Positions 25,901-53,160 of a stretch of DNA of 64,000 nt are shown here, piece after piece. Positions within the stretch are counted from its first letter, which is position 1. The number at the start of each line of letters is the position of its first letter. The position numbers and the translations under genes are program-made. This DNA is from Pterobdella sp. o SKG-2022 (taxonomy: Eukaryota > Annelida > Clitellata > Hirudinida > Piscicolidae): contig OZ038325.1 of the NCBI GenBank assembly GCA_964035795.1, positions 2,172,473 through 2,236,472 on the forward strand, read 5' to 3'. Under the pieces are notes generated by a model. The model saw only the letters and a program-made list of their open reading frames with translations, was not told where the DNA came from and searched no databases.

Positions 25901-28900
25901 TTGAATATAATACAACTATCCAGAAGTACCTAGCTTGTACTGCTTTCATGCAGCAGATTGTCTCATTGTCACGTGTCACTTCATTGATGAATAAGGATAG
26001 GTCCTGGGTTTTGAGTGGCGCAGATGGTGGGTTTTATGTGGAATGGATTGTGTATTTAGTTAGACGATATAAGTAAAATTATTGTATTATTATTTGGTTG
26101 GGACCCAAAATGTGAATTGAGTGGAATGCTATGAAAAGTAAAGGGGTGTTTGAAAATATGTATAATCAAATTTTTTATTGCGTTGGTCGCTATGAAAAAC
26201 GTATATAATATTAATAGATTTTCAATTTTATTTAATAATATTTTTCAATGAGTTGAACGCTATAAAAAGTTGAAAGTAAACTTGGATCTCATCTAGAGCT
26301 TTCTCCAACATGGCTTTTTCTGAAGGTTTCTCGTTTGAGCATTTCGTCATCTCCTTTGTGGTTAAAGTTTAGGTGGTTTGTGTGAAAAAATTTATTTATC
26401 AATTGAAGATTATGACCGTCCTTATATCTTCATTATTATTTATATGGTTTCTAGAAAGCAGAAATAATTAAATGAACGTGGGTTAGAAGAACACAAACAA
26501 AATAATTTTTTACCGCAGCATTTTTCGATACGTTTTATGCCATCATCAGGTTTTTAAACTAATGTGAACAACCAAATAAACGTTGCTCTTGATCGATAGT
26601 GACTGGTATCAATTCCCGAATCAGTCTTTCAAGAATCTATCTATGCTATATTAAACCATAGATTCACTATATAAAATATTATAGTGCAAAAGTTCAAACC
26701 TTAAGAAACAAATGGTACTTGAGTATCCTCTGCATTGGTAGAGCCAACAGGTCTCTCAGTCTGAATCTACCCTCTACACCTGCCATTTCACACTCCTGTA
26801 GAGAGCAAGAAGGTGGAAAAACAAATAGAAAGTGGGTTATGGTCAAAATGTGAGTCTGAGTGGTGTGAGGATTTGAGATGGGTGGCGAGTAAAGTGATGT
26901 GAATATACAGAGGTTGGTGCAGTATTATTGTCAGTATAATATTGCGGAAGGTGCGGCGTTAACCCTGTATTATCTTTTTGGTATAACATTGTCAAGAGTA
27001 CAGTATTAAACTCACATTTCTCCTTTCACTGGATTTTTATACTACTCAAAAAAGCCTTTTTTCCCACAACCAACCTGAATTTTAACTCTTAGCTTAGAGT
27101 CATTCGAGGTCAACTGGTCCAGCAGCTGTTGTGACGTGGTGAGGTTGGAGCAGAAATCTCCATAGAAAAGAAATTTTTCTTTGCTTTTCACAAAGCAGTC
27201 AGCTACCAGCATCTCTTCTTTGTTGTTACAGCTGCTTTCCAAGTCCTTCTCGAATTCCAGGTGGGTTTGCCATAAACGCTGAAGTATGGGTAGTATTAGA
27301 ACTAATCAAATATGAGTCATATATTTATTTTTAAAATTGAAAAATTATAAATGAAAACATAAATAATAGCAAATCAATAATTAAATTAAAAAATTAAGTA
27401 ATAAAAGTAACAAATGAGTTCTATAAATAATGGGTCAACAATGAAAATAAATTAATAATAATAAAAATAAATTAATAACAAGAATAACCTCAACCCCGTG
27501 GAAGATGACTCGATGGTCATGGGGAGTCATGAATTCTTTAAGGGGGTTCATGAAGAACTGAATAATTAAAAATAATAATAAGGAAAATATAAGCTATTAC
27601 TACATTAAATTTTATTGAATAATAGCTAAAACCACCGTCACAACTATTCAACCAAAACTTCTAAGCAACATCTAAAAAAAGCAACAAACATCATTACACA
27701 ACAACAATCAAAAAAGAAAAAAATTGGCAAAATATAAAACGAGCAATTTTACAACAAATCCCATCACCACAACAATCACTACCACCACACAACCACCAAC
27801 ACCCCCACAAAACAACCCCCACCACCCACAAACAATCCCAACCACCACAAAACAACCCCCACCAAACCACATCACCAGCTTAATCATCCTTAAAGCCTCC
27901 ACATATTTTCTCTCAGTCGTCACCAATTCCTCCACACACATGTCTCTCTTGCTTCGAGGTGCTTTTGTGTGCTGAAGGGGTGTGGTTGGGGAACGAGTGT
28001 GATTGGGAGAAGAATGTGGTTGAGAAAAGGGTATGGTTGGGAGAAAGATGTGGTTGGAGAACGAGTGTGGTTGGGTAAGAGATGCTGTGGAAGAAGTGTG
28101 GTTGTGTGAAATGGTATGATTTTGCTTAAATGACGAAAATGTAGTTATGGTGTAAAAAAGTGTGTAACGTTCCTATGCAGTAGAGTGTTGAATAAAGCGT
28201 GGACAGATTATCAATATGAACAGGAATGCCCATCATGCAGAAAAAACATTTCCACCCCACCTCAGAATTTTGCAGACTCCTTCTCACGGAACACAAATCC
28301 TCATAAATTTTAGTTTCAGCTGTGTTTTGGTATATATCGTCATCAGCTCCACCTGATCTTCTGTCTGTTTGTATCTCTATATGTTCGTCTGTATTGTTGT
28401 CTGTTTGTGTGTTTGACTGTCTACTTGCACGTCTAGATAGCTGGTTTTCTGTTTCGTAACTTGCTTGTTCTTTCGTACATTTTTTTGTGCTTTCATCTGT
28501 GTTTTGTTCTTTGTTTTCATCTTCGTCTTCCAAGAGAAAAGGTCTGTAAAGATCGATGCAGAGCATTGAAAAACTTCAACATATATTTTATAATAATCCA
28601 TCAAACATCTTATTGATTACAATCTTTCCAATTTAAAAAAAAAATTTTCAGACTCACTTTATGTTATCAGTAACGTTTGGACTTTGGGAAAGATGGGATA
28701 TGGTCTTTAACACCTGAGGAAGAAGAGGGTGATGATGAAAGAAAAATAATATAAAAAAATAAAGAATAACAATAATAAGTGCTAATGGCTTCTAATTAGG
28801 ATGATAATTAAGCTTGCAATTAGTATGTTTATCTGAAGCCACCATTATAAGCAGTAAATAATATTTTCATTGAAAACGTATCATTAGTTGATCTGGTTGA

Positions 28901-30153
28901 TAGAATCGATTCAAAATGCATTTTTGACGCAGGCTGATACAATATTGAGGAGAAGAAACACAGTATTCACATGATGCACGAAGCTTTTCGTAAGAGGATT
29001 TTAAATTTATATCACTTTAAGATGCAAGTATAAAATGGATAAATGCTTTGTTTTTTTTTTAATTTCCAAATTTTTTTATATATATTAACTATCTTATAGT
29101 ATTTTTTATATATTGTATTTCTAGTTTTTTTTGCATTCAAAAGAACAACTAAAAGCTACTTGGAAATGTTACTTAGTTAAAGAAAAGCTTTGTATCTTGA
29201 AAAAGTTAGTAGTGTTCTTAAATACACTTATTTTTATTGTTGCTAGAGAAAAATCAACTGAAAGCTGAGAAAATCACCGGGTTTCGAGCTCGTGCAGTCA
29301 AGCTACATAAACGAAAACAACACCCAAAGCTCTACAAACAAAGCCATCGAAACAAAATAGCTAATACACTACCAAAAAAAATTATAACTTAATAACATAA
29401 GTAAAAACTTACGTCATGAAGGTTGGAGTCTTGATGATTAAATAAATGCTCATCTTCTAGCGCAAAATCTGACTTGCATTTATTGAGAAATGTTTTGATG
29501 TTCCTATGGCATAAAAACTGGATATGTGGGAGAAGAATTTTGGTGGTTTTTGGAGGAAGGGTGATTTGGTTATGAGGGAGAAGGTATGAGGAGTTGAAGG
29601 TGGTTAGTTGAGAAACAATGCTTCAAAAGATGGTTATGTTGTTTGTGAAGAGGTGGTGGCTGTTTTGTGTGTGTGGGTGGTTTTAGTGTTGAGAATGTCA
29701 TTGCAGTTGGCCTTCATTCGAAACTTTATTTTACTCAATCAATAGTGCTTTTATCCACAATTATTCTTATAATGCCTACATAGGTCATTAGTTAGAATTT
29801 TTTAACCAAATGCATACATGCATTCAATCTACCAATTCATTCATTCATTCCTTCATCTATCCATAAACTCATCTTTTCATTTATCCATTCATTAAGACAT
29901 TCCATTTATCAATCAATCAACCCTCCATCCATCCATCCATTCATCCAACCTGCGACATCCTTGGATTCATACTGAAATCTTTAGCATCCAAAGTGAATGG
30001 CTTTAACACATTCAACAGTGTGCACAACACTACACCATCTTTGATGCAATGAAGCATATCAGTGTTGCATCGACAGGAAAATATCTTGTGCTCGTGGCTT
30101 AGACCACAAAATTCTTTTAACCAGTTCAAGAATCGTTTTGCGTTGGTGTCCAT
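20423..30153 (-). CDS. VAV: Vav-family Rho guanine-nucleotide exchange factor, complete
   Basis: Vav proteins activate Rho/Rac GTPases downstream of tyrosine kinases. Exons: 29950-30153, 29413-29517, 28658-28713, 28261-28543, 27876-27971, 27489-27557, 27075-27278, 26700-26795, 26282-26353, 25930-26003, 25083-25160, 24751-24877, 24362-24474, 24004-24105, 23851-23882, 23735-23788, 22998-23119, 22778-22837, 22500-22624, 22238-22360, 21963-22047, 21552-21651, 20900-21042, 20423-20461. All phases agree and give about 853 residues (human VAV1 is 845). Domain order: calponin homology (1-122), acidic region with DDDIYQN and KIYEDLC tyrosines (123-216), DH (217-420; RFRLRDLLALPMQRILKYH), PH (421-525), C1 (537-588; ICDVC, GVFYQGYKC, HKEC), SH3 (589-648), SH2 (690-793; GTFLVRMS) and SH3 (794-853; GWWKG, VGYFPVSYV). 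All Vav domains are present in order. The C1 domain lacks two zinc ligands, and the first SH3 has Phe (DDEEFMEGE) where Trp is usual. The ATG at 30153 fits the family start. Confidence 0.95.
22920..22983. repeat. (CA)n microsatellite near a Vav donor site
   Basis: About 27 CA units after CAAA units, some 15 bp past the donor of the Vav exon 22998-23119 (a GT tract in gene sense). Confidence 0.9.
25199..25392. repeat. (ATC)n-derived minisatellite
   Basis: Repeated CACCATCATCATCAACATTA units within a Vav intron. The apparent Asp/Gly/Asn-rich or Met-rich frames across it are repeat artefacts. Confidence 0.85.
25795..25860 (+). mobile_element. 3' tail of an RTE-like LINE
   Basis: CTGTGTACCCCAGATACAAG followed by GACACCTACAGC, a stop and TAATCTAATA matches the 3' end of the full element at 47.08-47.12 kb, including the last residues TPTA. 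It is a 5'-truncated fragment in a Vav intron. Confidence 0.7.
27962..28090. repeat. Minisatellite of about 23 bp (GTGTGGTTGGGGAACGA type)
   Basis: About five imperfect copies of a GTGTGGTTGGGAGAA-like unit, starting at the acceptor side of the Vav exon 27876-27971. Confidence 0.75.
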
Positions 30154-31206
30154 TTGCGTGGTAGTTGGGGTAGGAGTGGTAATGGTGGTAGTGGAGGTGA
30201 AGAGGGGGTGTTGGGGTAGAAGTTTTTGTTGTAGTGGTAGTAGTAGTTGGAGGTGAGGGTGGTAGCAGTATTTGTGGTAGATGCAAAAAAAACTTTTTCT
30301 AAGATACAGTGTTATTTTTATTTGAACTTATTGTTATTATAACCAACAACAATAGCCTTCACAATTACCATTATCCTAAATTAATTATTCATTATTCTTC
30401 ATGTTACTCATCAACATTTTCAAAACATTTCAAAACTAGTTTAAACTCCACAAAAAATAAAAATATTACATAAGAAATGTGCAAATATAAATTAACTTTG
30501 AAATATACCATCACAAACGCTTGTCATATTTTGATGTGGCATTTATAAATGCAAAATTCTCATTGTAATTATACAATGTCCGGGTTTAATCTCAGATACT
30601 TTCTGTATCTTTTGTGACTTCAAGTTTAAGATTATGGGTCCAACGGTATTTATTTTTTTATTTATCTTCATTTTTGTATTTTTTTTTATCTTTTCAAACT
30701 TTGTGACGTAAAATAGCCTGAAAGAATATTGAAGAAAACAAAGTATTAATTAAGCTTTTCGTGACACCACTTAATGGTTCAAAATTTGCTTCCATCACAT
30801 CTTAATCTATATTTCACATCATCACCATAATCTTAATATTATTGCCTTGTCGTCATCCTAATCTTTCCTCTTTATGATCTTTTAGTTCTTTTTCTTTTTC
30901 ATCTTCTTACTATTTTTTGGTATCAAAGGAAATTATCAATAAAGGCAAAAATTAGAATTTATTGAATTATTCCATATTTCAAATCTCCCAGTATTATGAT
31001 TTTAAGTTTTGAAAATATTCTTTTAAGGTAAAAACATTCAAATGCTATTCTTTATCAAAAATAGCATAATTAATTTAAAAAATTTGGAGTTGTTCAAGCA
31101 AGAACTACCCAACAAAAACCATTATTCTAAGTTTAAAGAAATTCTTATAAAAACCTCGCATGAAAGGATGCAAAAAAGCATTCCCTATTAAAAAAACTCA
31201 AAAGCA
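30154..31206. other. Vav upstream region, no gene seen
   Basis: This stretch lies between the Vav start and the stop of the next minus-strand gene, so it should hold the Vav promoter and 5' UTR. A short fragment at about 30735-30785 (AACAAAGTATTAATTAAGC with CTTTTCGTGA) resembles one half of the foldback elements at 17.6 and 19.5 kb. Confidence 0.5.
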
Positions 31207-32976
31207 TCAAAACGGTTTATCGAAATTAGAAACTGAAATCCTGTCTTTTCGGTTTTCTGACGTCCCTCTCAGCCAGGATCTTTGGTTGCCTGAGGATCAA
31301 ATGGCAAGCGAAACGTATTATATATATAATACAATTCCTTCCAACCCAGTGTTTTACGTTCAATCCATGCTAGCATGGAATCAAACACAAAACGATGAAA
31401 ATGATAATAAAAGAGTGAAAAAGAAATACTAAACTATTATATTTTGTTTTACTCTTGGAAAAGAATCCATCTCTCTGCCTGTCATTACTCCTGCTGGCCC
31501 GGTTGGCGTTCCAGCTTGGTTCAGGCACCGGCAGCCTATAATCCTCTCCTTTAACCCACATTTCTGCCAGCCCTTGCTTATTTGTGCGTACCAATGCCGT
31601 TAGTGAGTTTGTATCAGGGCTTTTGAAGTGTTCTTGATTTGATAGCAGTTTGCAATCTTTATTTTCGCTGGAATAAGTGTTTTCGCTTTTTTAGATACTT
31701 AATGTTATAACTGTATAGAAAAAGTTTTGAATTTTAAAAATTATGGACAGTATGTCGTCTTAATTATAAATAAAAATAGCATATTTGATGTTATTGAATA
31801 ATTATAAATAATATTTAATCTACCAAAGACTAAAATATTTTTGTTATCATAATTAATCATAAAACCATAATATTATTATTATGAAAAAAAAATCCCAAAA
31901 AAACCAATGGAATTTTACCCTAATATTTTATTTATAAGGATTCTACGTTGGACGCCATTTGATGACGTCAAAATATACCGGAAGTTTTGTGTAGCTTCAA
32001 CTTTCAAATTGCCCATGTCATACACTTTCTCTTGGTCTGGTTCCCCAATGAATCTTTTATTGAGAGACTTTAGTGTTTCGTTGAAAGAATGCCAGTTTAT
32101 TTTATCTAAAGCCAGAGATTTAGTGTTTTTGGCGAAAGTAGTTGGGTTGCTTTTTATGCTGAAGGATTTGAATGTGGGTTGTTGGAATGGTTTTCTTGCT
32201 GTGAGAGTTTGGATTAATTTGTTTAATAAATGGAATTTAGCTTTTTGGCCCTCAAAAAAGTTTTCCAATAAATGTTATCATCATTTTAAATACTTTCAGC
32301 TCAAGACTAATAGATACAAAAAAAAACCAAATTTATGTAGAATAAATTTTAAAACATAACTAAACATACAAAAACTGTCAACATTACCCCCAAATCCCTC
32401 TAAAACACAACCAAAACACCATAGACTCTCAACTAAAACATCACATAAACTACTCCAATAATCCCTTTCACCTAATTCAATTTTTCAAAACATCGCCCTT
32501 CACGAAAACGTTTTTGCTGCGGACAAAATAAGTACGAAAGCAAAATAGAAACTGCGGAAACCAACACACGCCGCTGATTATGGCTTTTTGTGAAGAAAAA
32601 GTTACAATGACAGTTGGCCCAACCGATTTCTATAGGCAAAAGTCATTATATTCATCAACAGCATAAGGCTAACAATATGAATGCCTCTATAGTTCTGGCT
32701 TACTAACTAACTAACAAACTAACCAACTAACTAACTAACTAACTAACTGACTAACTAACTAACTAACTAACTGACTAACTAACCAATTGACTAGCTAACT
32801 AACTACTTAACTAACTAACTAACACTAATAAAATTTCTGAGAAATATGAACAACAAAAAATAAATAAAAACAGCAAAAAATGATGGACAAAAATTTTTTT
32901 TTGAAACCTCAAACATCCAAATACCTTGCCAGAAAGCCATGTAATTGGCTGGCCTCATAGACTGACGTCCTATCAT
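31207..32976 (-). CDS. Unrecognised four-exon gene, about 188 residues
   Basis: I do not recognise the product. Four segments join in phase: 32925-32976 (ATG; MIGRQSMRPANYMAFWQ), 31947-32198 (acceptor CTCTCACAG; contains FIGEPDQEKVYDMGNLKVEA), 31453-31632 (contains LAEMWVKGEDYRLPVPEPSW) and 31207-31289 (acceptor TCCTCAG; ends SVSNFDKPF, stop). The total is 567 bp. The protein is basic and hydrophilic, rich in Asn, Ser, Arg and Lys, with no signal peptide, membrane segment or catalytic motif that I can name. It lies between Vav and ANAPC4 on the same strand. A LINE tail sits in its last intron at about 31.34-31.42 kb. The donor of exon 2 (C|GTAGAA) and the acceptor of exon 3 (ATCAAG) are weak, so those borders could shift. 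Confidence 0.55.
31335..31425 (+). mobile_element. LINE/SINE 3' tail fragment
   Basis: Contains CCAACCCAGTG and ATCCATGCTAGCATGGAA, then AAACGATGAAAATGATAATA. It matches the 3' end of the LINE at 62.0 kb (CCAACCCATGCTAGCATG ... AACGATGATGATGA). It is a short relic in plus orientation. Confidence 0.65.
32700..32823. repeat. (CTAA)n microsatellite
   Basis: About 120 bp of CTAA units with scattered variants, within the first intron of the unrecognised gene. Confidence 0.9.
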
Positions 32977-33375
32977 GATTTGCAGGTCTTTATATAAAAC
33001 TTATATATTCAAAATTGTATATATGCCTATATATAACTAATTGGTTTTATACGTTAAGTAGTGTCGATATGAACTTTCGAGTTTCCTAGGAAACATTAGG
33101 TTCAAAACTTTATAAAATAATTTTTAATTTTAGCTTAAACAAAAAAAAATTTCAATTTGGAAGTTATTTATAATATTAATTTATAAAACGAGAACATTTA
33201 ATTTTAATCGTAAATCATTGATAAATTTTATTGAACTTTTTTTCGAATACAAAAATGTTTACTTTATAATAGAGCTAAACTTTTATGATGTTTAGAAAAC
33301 AATTAAAAAAATCGAAGAATAAAAGTAAATAATTATACGAAAAGAAAATTATTATAAAAATAATACAGATAGTAT

Positions 33376-36300
33376 TTATTCATAAACATCGGAATTTTCT
33401 TTATCATCGCCCTCAAAGATGGCGCCATTAAAAGGATTAAGCGACAAATGATCAACTGAAGATCCTTCCATGCAATCGTCACCATCGTCACCATCCCCCT
33501 CGTCATCAGAATCGACTAGGTACAACTGAATCCATTTCCTGGAAACAGATGCAACAGTGCCAATTTTTCGTTGGCCGTTGATAGACATGGAGGCCGGTTT
33601 GAAAGTTGACAAATCTTTACATTGCTTTGAGTTGTTGAATGCTTCTGATAAGTTGTGTGTGGGGATGTTTGTGATGGTGGAAGTTAATGGTTGTAGAAGG
33701 TGAGAGATGCTGTTGAGATCCAAAAGGTAAAGTTTGGCTGTGTTGTTGTCTGTGAGAAGAAGTGTGATGGTGATGTCGTCGAAGAAGGAAAATTCTAGAA
33801 TGTCTTGTGTGGTGTTGGTGTGGGAGTTCTCAAAAGCCAGGTTGACGGCCTGGATGTGTTGTGGGTGGATGGTGGTTTTGAGGATGGAGATGGATGAGGG
33901 TGAGATAAAGAAGGCCATGTAGAAGGATGATGAAGAGGAGAGGAAACAAGTGTTGTTGTTGTGAGGGTTGTAAGGACCATCGAAACAAGACACATACAAT
34001 TTGTTCGACAGCTCCAAAGATGGAGAGATGTGGGTGAAGTCGATGGTGAATTGGTGTGTATACTTGAAAAAAAACGGCATCATGGAAGATGAACAAGCTT
34101 CTAGAATGTTTTGGAAATAATTTCTCAGCTTCTTGGTGAGTTGGACGAGAGATTTGGTCCTGGCGAAGGAGGGGAAGAAGTGGTGGGTATGATGTTTGAA
34201 CTGCTGACTCATGGCATCCATGAATCTCCCATGAGGGTCCAAATCGCCCTCCATCGGTACTGAAAGATCTTCATCCTTCAAATACTGCCCCAACTTCTCC
34301 AGCTTCAATTTACTCATGGTCGTATCGAAATTCTCCCTCAGAAACTGAGCCACGCATAAAACCTCTTGTTGGTTCATTCGCAAGACGGCACTCTCGCCAG
34401 ATAGCTTCACCTTGGTGGGGTATAACCAGCGATAGAAGGCGTTAAAGTTGCGGACGCTATCCTCAATTACGGCCACCATCTCCCGGCCCTTCAACATCAC
34501 CGACTCCACACCCCTCATACACTCCGTTAGCAGCTCTTCTTCCAGACCTAGCCTGTGAAGGTGGTTGTTATGTAGTTTTGATAATGATAGATTCAGATGT
34601 ATCAAGTTACCTTTACATAAGACTATAAAATTATACAAAAATATTCTCAGCAAAACGCACAAAAACACAAACTATATTTAGAAAACAACAAATTTCAGAG
34701 GTAAAGATGCAAATACATTAAATTTTTAAAAAACACTATAAATATCTTCATATATTACATACTTTGACAATAATAGGATGTTTATATATGATCCACACGG
34801 AGTAGCGCAACCGAAACCCCAGATAGGGGCGATCAAATGGCCGACTTACTTGCTTACTCATATATAAAATCATAGCCGTATGTGAGGCGTGAATGAATGA
34901 ATACCTTTTGAAATCTTGGTTGCATCGAGAATTAGCAAGAAGGTCTGTGAAAAATAATGTAATAAATAATTAAAATATACATTAAAAAAACAACCATCCA
35001 AACAAACATAAAAACACCTAAAAAAACAACGAAACAAACAGACACCTTTAAGATGGTAGATGATATTATGGCAGACAGTATTGAGATTCTTAATGAGAAG
35101 CATCTGTATATTCCTGTATGAGGCCTGCACCGATCTTCCCAGTTTTGAGAATGCCTTTTGGGTTTTGTCCAATACCATCATTACTCTCTTATTAAGTTAA
35201 TGTGAATATCTTGAGTTTGGAAGTGATCTAAAAAAAGCAACTTCCGAACCAAGTAGTTGGAAAAGAACTGATATAACTCAGATGACATACATTTTGTATC
35301 CGGGAAACCCCCCAGATATATCAAAAATACCAAAACAGAAGGCAAAATATAATCTCAAAGTCCCTCTTCAAACAACAAAAAAAACACCTACCAGCCTTGA
35401 TGTTATAACAACAAAAAAACTAAGAACATACATATCAATAGATAAAGAAATTTCCCACAAAAAAGCTCTGATTCTAGTTGCCATGAAGATACTGTGACAC
35501 AAAAGAGAAATTAGCCAAAACAAAAAACTGAGAATGTTCAACGTGTATATTCTCCCCATATTGCTCTACAATTGTGGCACATGGTCATTGAAAACAGGTG
35601 AGAACAAGCTGGACGCATTCAACTGACGTTTTCTTCAAAAGGTCATAAGCGTTTTTTGGCCAGAAAAAATCACATATTTTTTATTGCAAAACAAGTAAAA
35701 AAAAACTCAGTTTCACAAAAAAAAACAGAAGACTCACCTTACTCGGACATATACTAAGATTGAGTCCAGACTTGCCTGTGTAAACATCAATGGATGCATA
35801 CTTTCACGCTCCAACCAAACCCACCCAAGGCCAACCAAAAAGCACTATAGTCTCAATTTTACAAAAAAACCTTAAACCTCTCAACATCAGTTTGAAAAAC
35901 AACTGCCACAGACAAAAAAAAATGGAAAAAAATGATTAGCAATTGACAATCTTCTTAACTATATTTTTTTTTTGTGAAAGTTTGAATATATTAAAAATAA
36001 ACCTGTTTGGTGAGTTCGTACTGTAGGAAATGCTTGAGGTCGTCTGAAGGAAAGCCATATAGGAGGAGTCTTAGGAACTCAAAGGATAAGGACCTTTTGT
36101 TGAGCTGTAGAAAAGATTTTATTGTTAACTTGTATAAATTAATGAAAAATGACAAAATATTAATGAATAAAAAACTTATTGAAGTTTTTCTCTGGAAAAA
36201 ATATTTTTGAAAATAGAATGAGATAAAATACTTTTCAAAGCATGAAAACTTATTGATAAAATCACAAAAACCACCTTGGTTTCAGCGAACTTCATTAGTT

Positions 36301-37153
36301 TGCTCTCAATTTCCACCAGGATATCTTCCAGCACCTCCAACATCTCAGCGAGCACTTCATCCAGGTAACCCAATAAAGTTTCCAGTTTTCCTAGCTTCAA
36401 AGCTGTTTGTTGAAGCAACTGCTGGTTGGCTTGTAGCTTTTCGGAGTTGTAAACACTTAGTATAAAATGTGAGTTTTCTCTGAAGACTGTAAAAAAGCAT
36501 TTTAGGTCAGCAGAGATAAACATGTTATGGAAGATTAGTTGGAAACTAGGACTGTCTAATTTTCCAATAGAGATGATTCCGTATGCAAAAAACTGGCACA
36601 CTCCAGATTGTGTTCCTAACAAGAGAAGGTTGAAGAGTTTTTGGTCTTTCAGTTGTTTGAAGTCCTCAGTTGATTTGTTATTTTCTCCTGCTTCCTTGTT
36701 TGTTATTGGTGGAAGTTTGGGTGAGAATATTTCTTCATTGTGTGAATCAAAATTTTCTAATTGTTCATTTTTATGTGTTTCATCAAAATTTTCTTCTTTC
36801 GGCATTTCAGATATCCATTTGAGCATGGTGATTTTATGATTAAGAGAATTATGATCATGCAAACAAAAACCGCCTTCAATATTGAACAATCTTACTCTAC
36901 CATTAGTATAGCCAACAGCCAACACCTTACCATCCGGTCTCCACGCCAAAGCCGACACTAATACCCCTTCTTCTAAGCGAGAATGACTCCAAACCTTTTG
37001 CCAATTTATTCTATATAAAACCACTTCTCCCTCAGTGCTTGTCATAGCAACTAAATCTACTTTAGGACTCCATAACATCAAGTCTATTTCACTGAATAAG
37101 TGTTTTTCACCAACTGTTTTGAATCTACTTACTTTTATTTCTTCTTCTTCCAT
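33376..37153 (-). CDS. ANAPC4: Anaphase-promoting complex subunit 4
   Basis: APC4 is a scaffold subunit of the anaphase-promoting complex (cyclosome), the ubiquitin ligase that drives mitotic exit. Exons: 36275-37153, 36003-36104, 35046-35154, 34905-34944, 33376-34552. All phases agree and give about 768 residues (human 808). The N-terminal WD40 region is clear: GEKHLFSEIDLMLWSPKVDL, STEGEVVLYRI, ALAWRPDGKVLAVGY. The long helical region follows: LGRSVQASYRNIQMLL, GLEEELLTECM, FNAFYRWLY, FLRENFDTTMSKLKLEKLGQ. The C-terminus is acidic. The start is the ATG at 37153, giving MEEEEIKVSRFK. The in-frame codons upstream have no ATG. It lies head-to-head with liprin-alpha. A LINE relic lies in the intron 35155-36002. 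Confidence 0.95.
35480..35870 (+). mobile_element. Degraded LINE fragment (RT C-terminal region)
   Basis: The plus-strand translation reads LRMFNVYILPILLYNCGTWS, then DAFN and, in the next frame, KVISVFWPEKITY. It resembles the region after the RT palm in LINEs (LPILLYGSETW type). Several stops and frameshifts show it is old. It lies in an ANAPC4 intron, antisense to the gene. Confidence 0.6.
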
Positions 37154-38006
37154 CTCAAAAAATGACAAATAATGGGATACAAGTAGAAACCTATTTCAGT
37201 TGTATAATGCAAATTTGAAAAGACTAGTTAAATTTAACTTTACTTTTAAATAACTCACTTAAACTTATCATATGTGATAAAAACTTCAAACTAAATTTTT
37301 AAGAATATTTTATATTATATAAAACTTTTAAAAACAATTTCCATGAAGGTTTTTAATTCATAACATTTATGCAAACCAAATACCTTTTTTTAAGCGATAA
37401 AAATGAAATATTATATGCAAAAAATTTGATTTTAAAAAACGGATAATAAAAATCTAGCTTAATTATATTAGTTCTATTTATTATTATTATTATTATTATA
37501 ATTTCAATGCTTTCTCTTAAGATGGCGATTGGATCTTTAAACAATTTCAAATTGAATTAAAATATTTTCATTTTTGATTGAATTTTGAATGAAAGACAGA
37601 ATTATGTTTTAATCCCATTTTTTATATCGTAAGTTGATTAAGAATTAGGTATTTAATTTACATGCAGCCATTTGTCTGTACTTAATGTTTTATTTAAATT
37701 AATGCAACTTGTGACTACTCTAGCTCAATTAAATACTTCTAAATGCATTCTTTGCAAAAAATTTATTTCAATGTCACCACTAATACCGACAGGATATTTG
37801 CGTATAACCGGCAAAAAAATCGACTGAATAAAAATACAGGAAAATCAAATATCAGACTTCACCATTCGACGAAGTCGCAAACAGCATCATAAAAACCTAA
37901 TCCTAAGCAAAACCAATCAGGCAATATCACTTCACCATCAACAACAACCACCAAAAACCAATCTAAACTTTCAAACATCTAAAGCCTTCTACAAACTCAA
38001 CTCAAA
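37154..38006. promoter_or_regulatory. Divergent intergenic region between ANAPC4 and liprin-alpha
   Basis: The two start codons are about 853 bp apart and point away from each other, so this stretch probably holds both promoters and 5' UTRs. It is AT-rich, with no CpG-rich stretch and no clear TATA box that I could place. The promoter role is inferred from gene orientation only. Confidence 0.45.
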
Positions 38007-52221
<14,215 letters not shown>

Positions 52222-52365
52222 TAACAACAAAAATAATATTTGAAAAGGAATAATGATAGTCAATTGTTAGTATTAATTTCAATGGATGTAGAACGTTCCT
52301 GTCTCAGTTTTTGTTACGAAGTTATTATTATCATTTTTTTGTTGTTGTTATTATTATTATTATTG

Positions 52366-52398
<33 letters not shown>

Positions 52399-53065
52399 GT
52401 TTTTGTTATTATTATTTTAATAAGTTTTATATTTTTATTTAAATGCCTGTTAGTCACCACATTCCCGTAGTTTCTACGTGTGCCCTACATAAAAAATTTC
52501 GAAATTCATTATCATCATTATTATTATTGTTGTTTTTATTATCATTACTATTTTTATTCATTATTATTATTCTTTTTTTTATTTATTGTTGTTATTTTAG
52601 ATGGTTACGTCATTGTGATGTCATGTATCCATCGCTTACCTGAAACTTGCTTACAAATACCAGTAATAATAAATTCTAACTATATTTATCTAGCTTTTTT
52701 AAAATTTTTATTCGTTTTTTTTGGCTTAGCCATTTTTCACTACATTTTAACCACACCAAATATATTCCTCTGTCTTCCATCTATTTTTGTTTTCATATTT
52801 ACTGATCCATATCTCGTTCTATTTGTTGTTATTATTATTATTATTCTTATCATTATTTTCATTGTTGTTATTATTATTTTTAGATACTTTCGTGAACAAT
52901 GTTCAAATGCTGATTTCAGCGTCATTTTATTTATATTTATTTCTTCATAAAGATCATTATCATGACTCACATTACAACTTCAAATTGTATATATCATTTT
53001 GAAGCCTGAATTTGTATGTTTTTGTATATCAATTATGTATTCACGAAATTAATTATATTGTTGAT

Positions 53066-53160
53066 GGTAATAATTATGATAATATTCTTGGTGATGATAA
53101 TGATGATAATATTCTTGGTGATGATAATGATGATAATATTGTTGGTGATGATAATGATAG
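53066..53160. repeat. Minisatellite, 30-bp unit
   Basis: Three copies of a unit reading GATGATAATATTCTTGGTGA plus TGATAATGAT, nearly identical. Confidence 0.9.

Noticed and set aside
26480..26560. Sequence with GATACGTTTTATGCCATCAT resembling a widespread transposon end
   Set aside because: A single short copy with no partner in this window; too little to call an element.
31907..32359. 150-residue plus-strand frame
   Set aside because: It is the antisense shadow of exon 2 of the minus-strand unrecognised gene, which has splice and phase support.
36253..36961. Plus-strand frames opposite ANAPC4
   Set aside because: They are shadows of the clear ANAPC4 WD40 exon on the minus strand.
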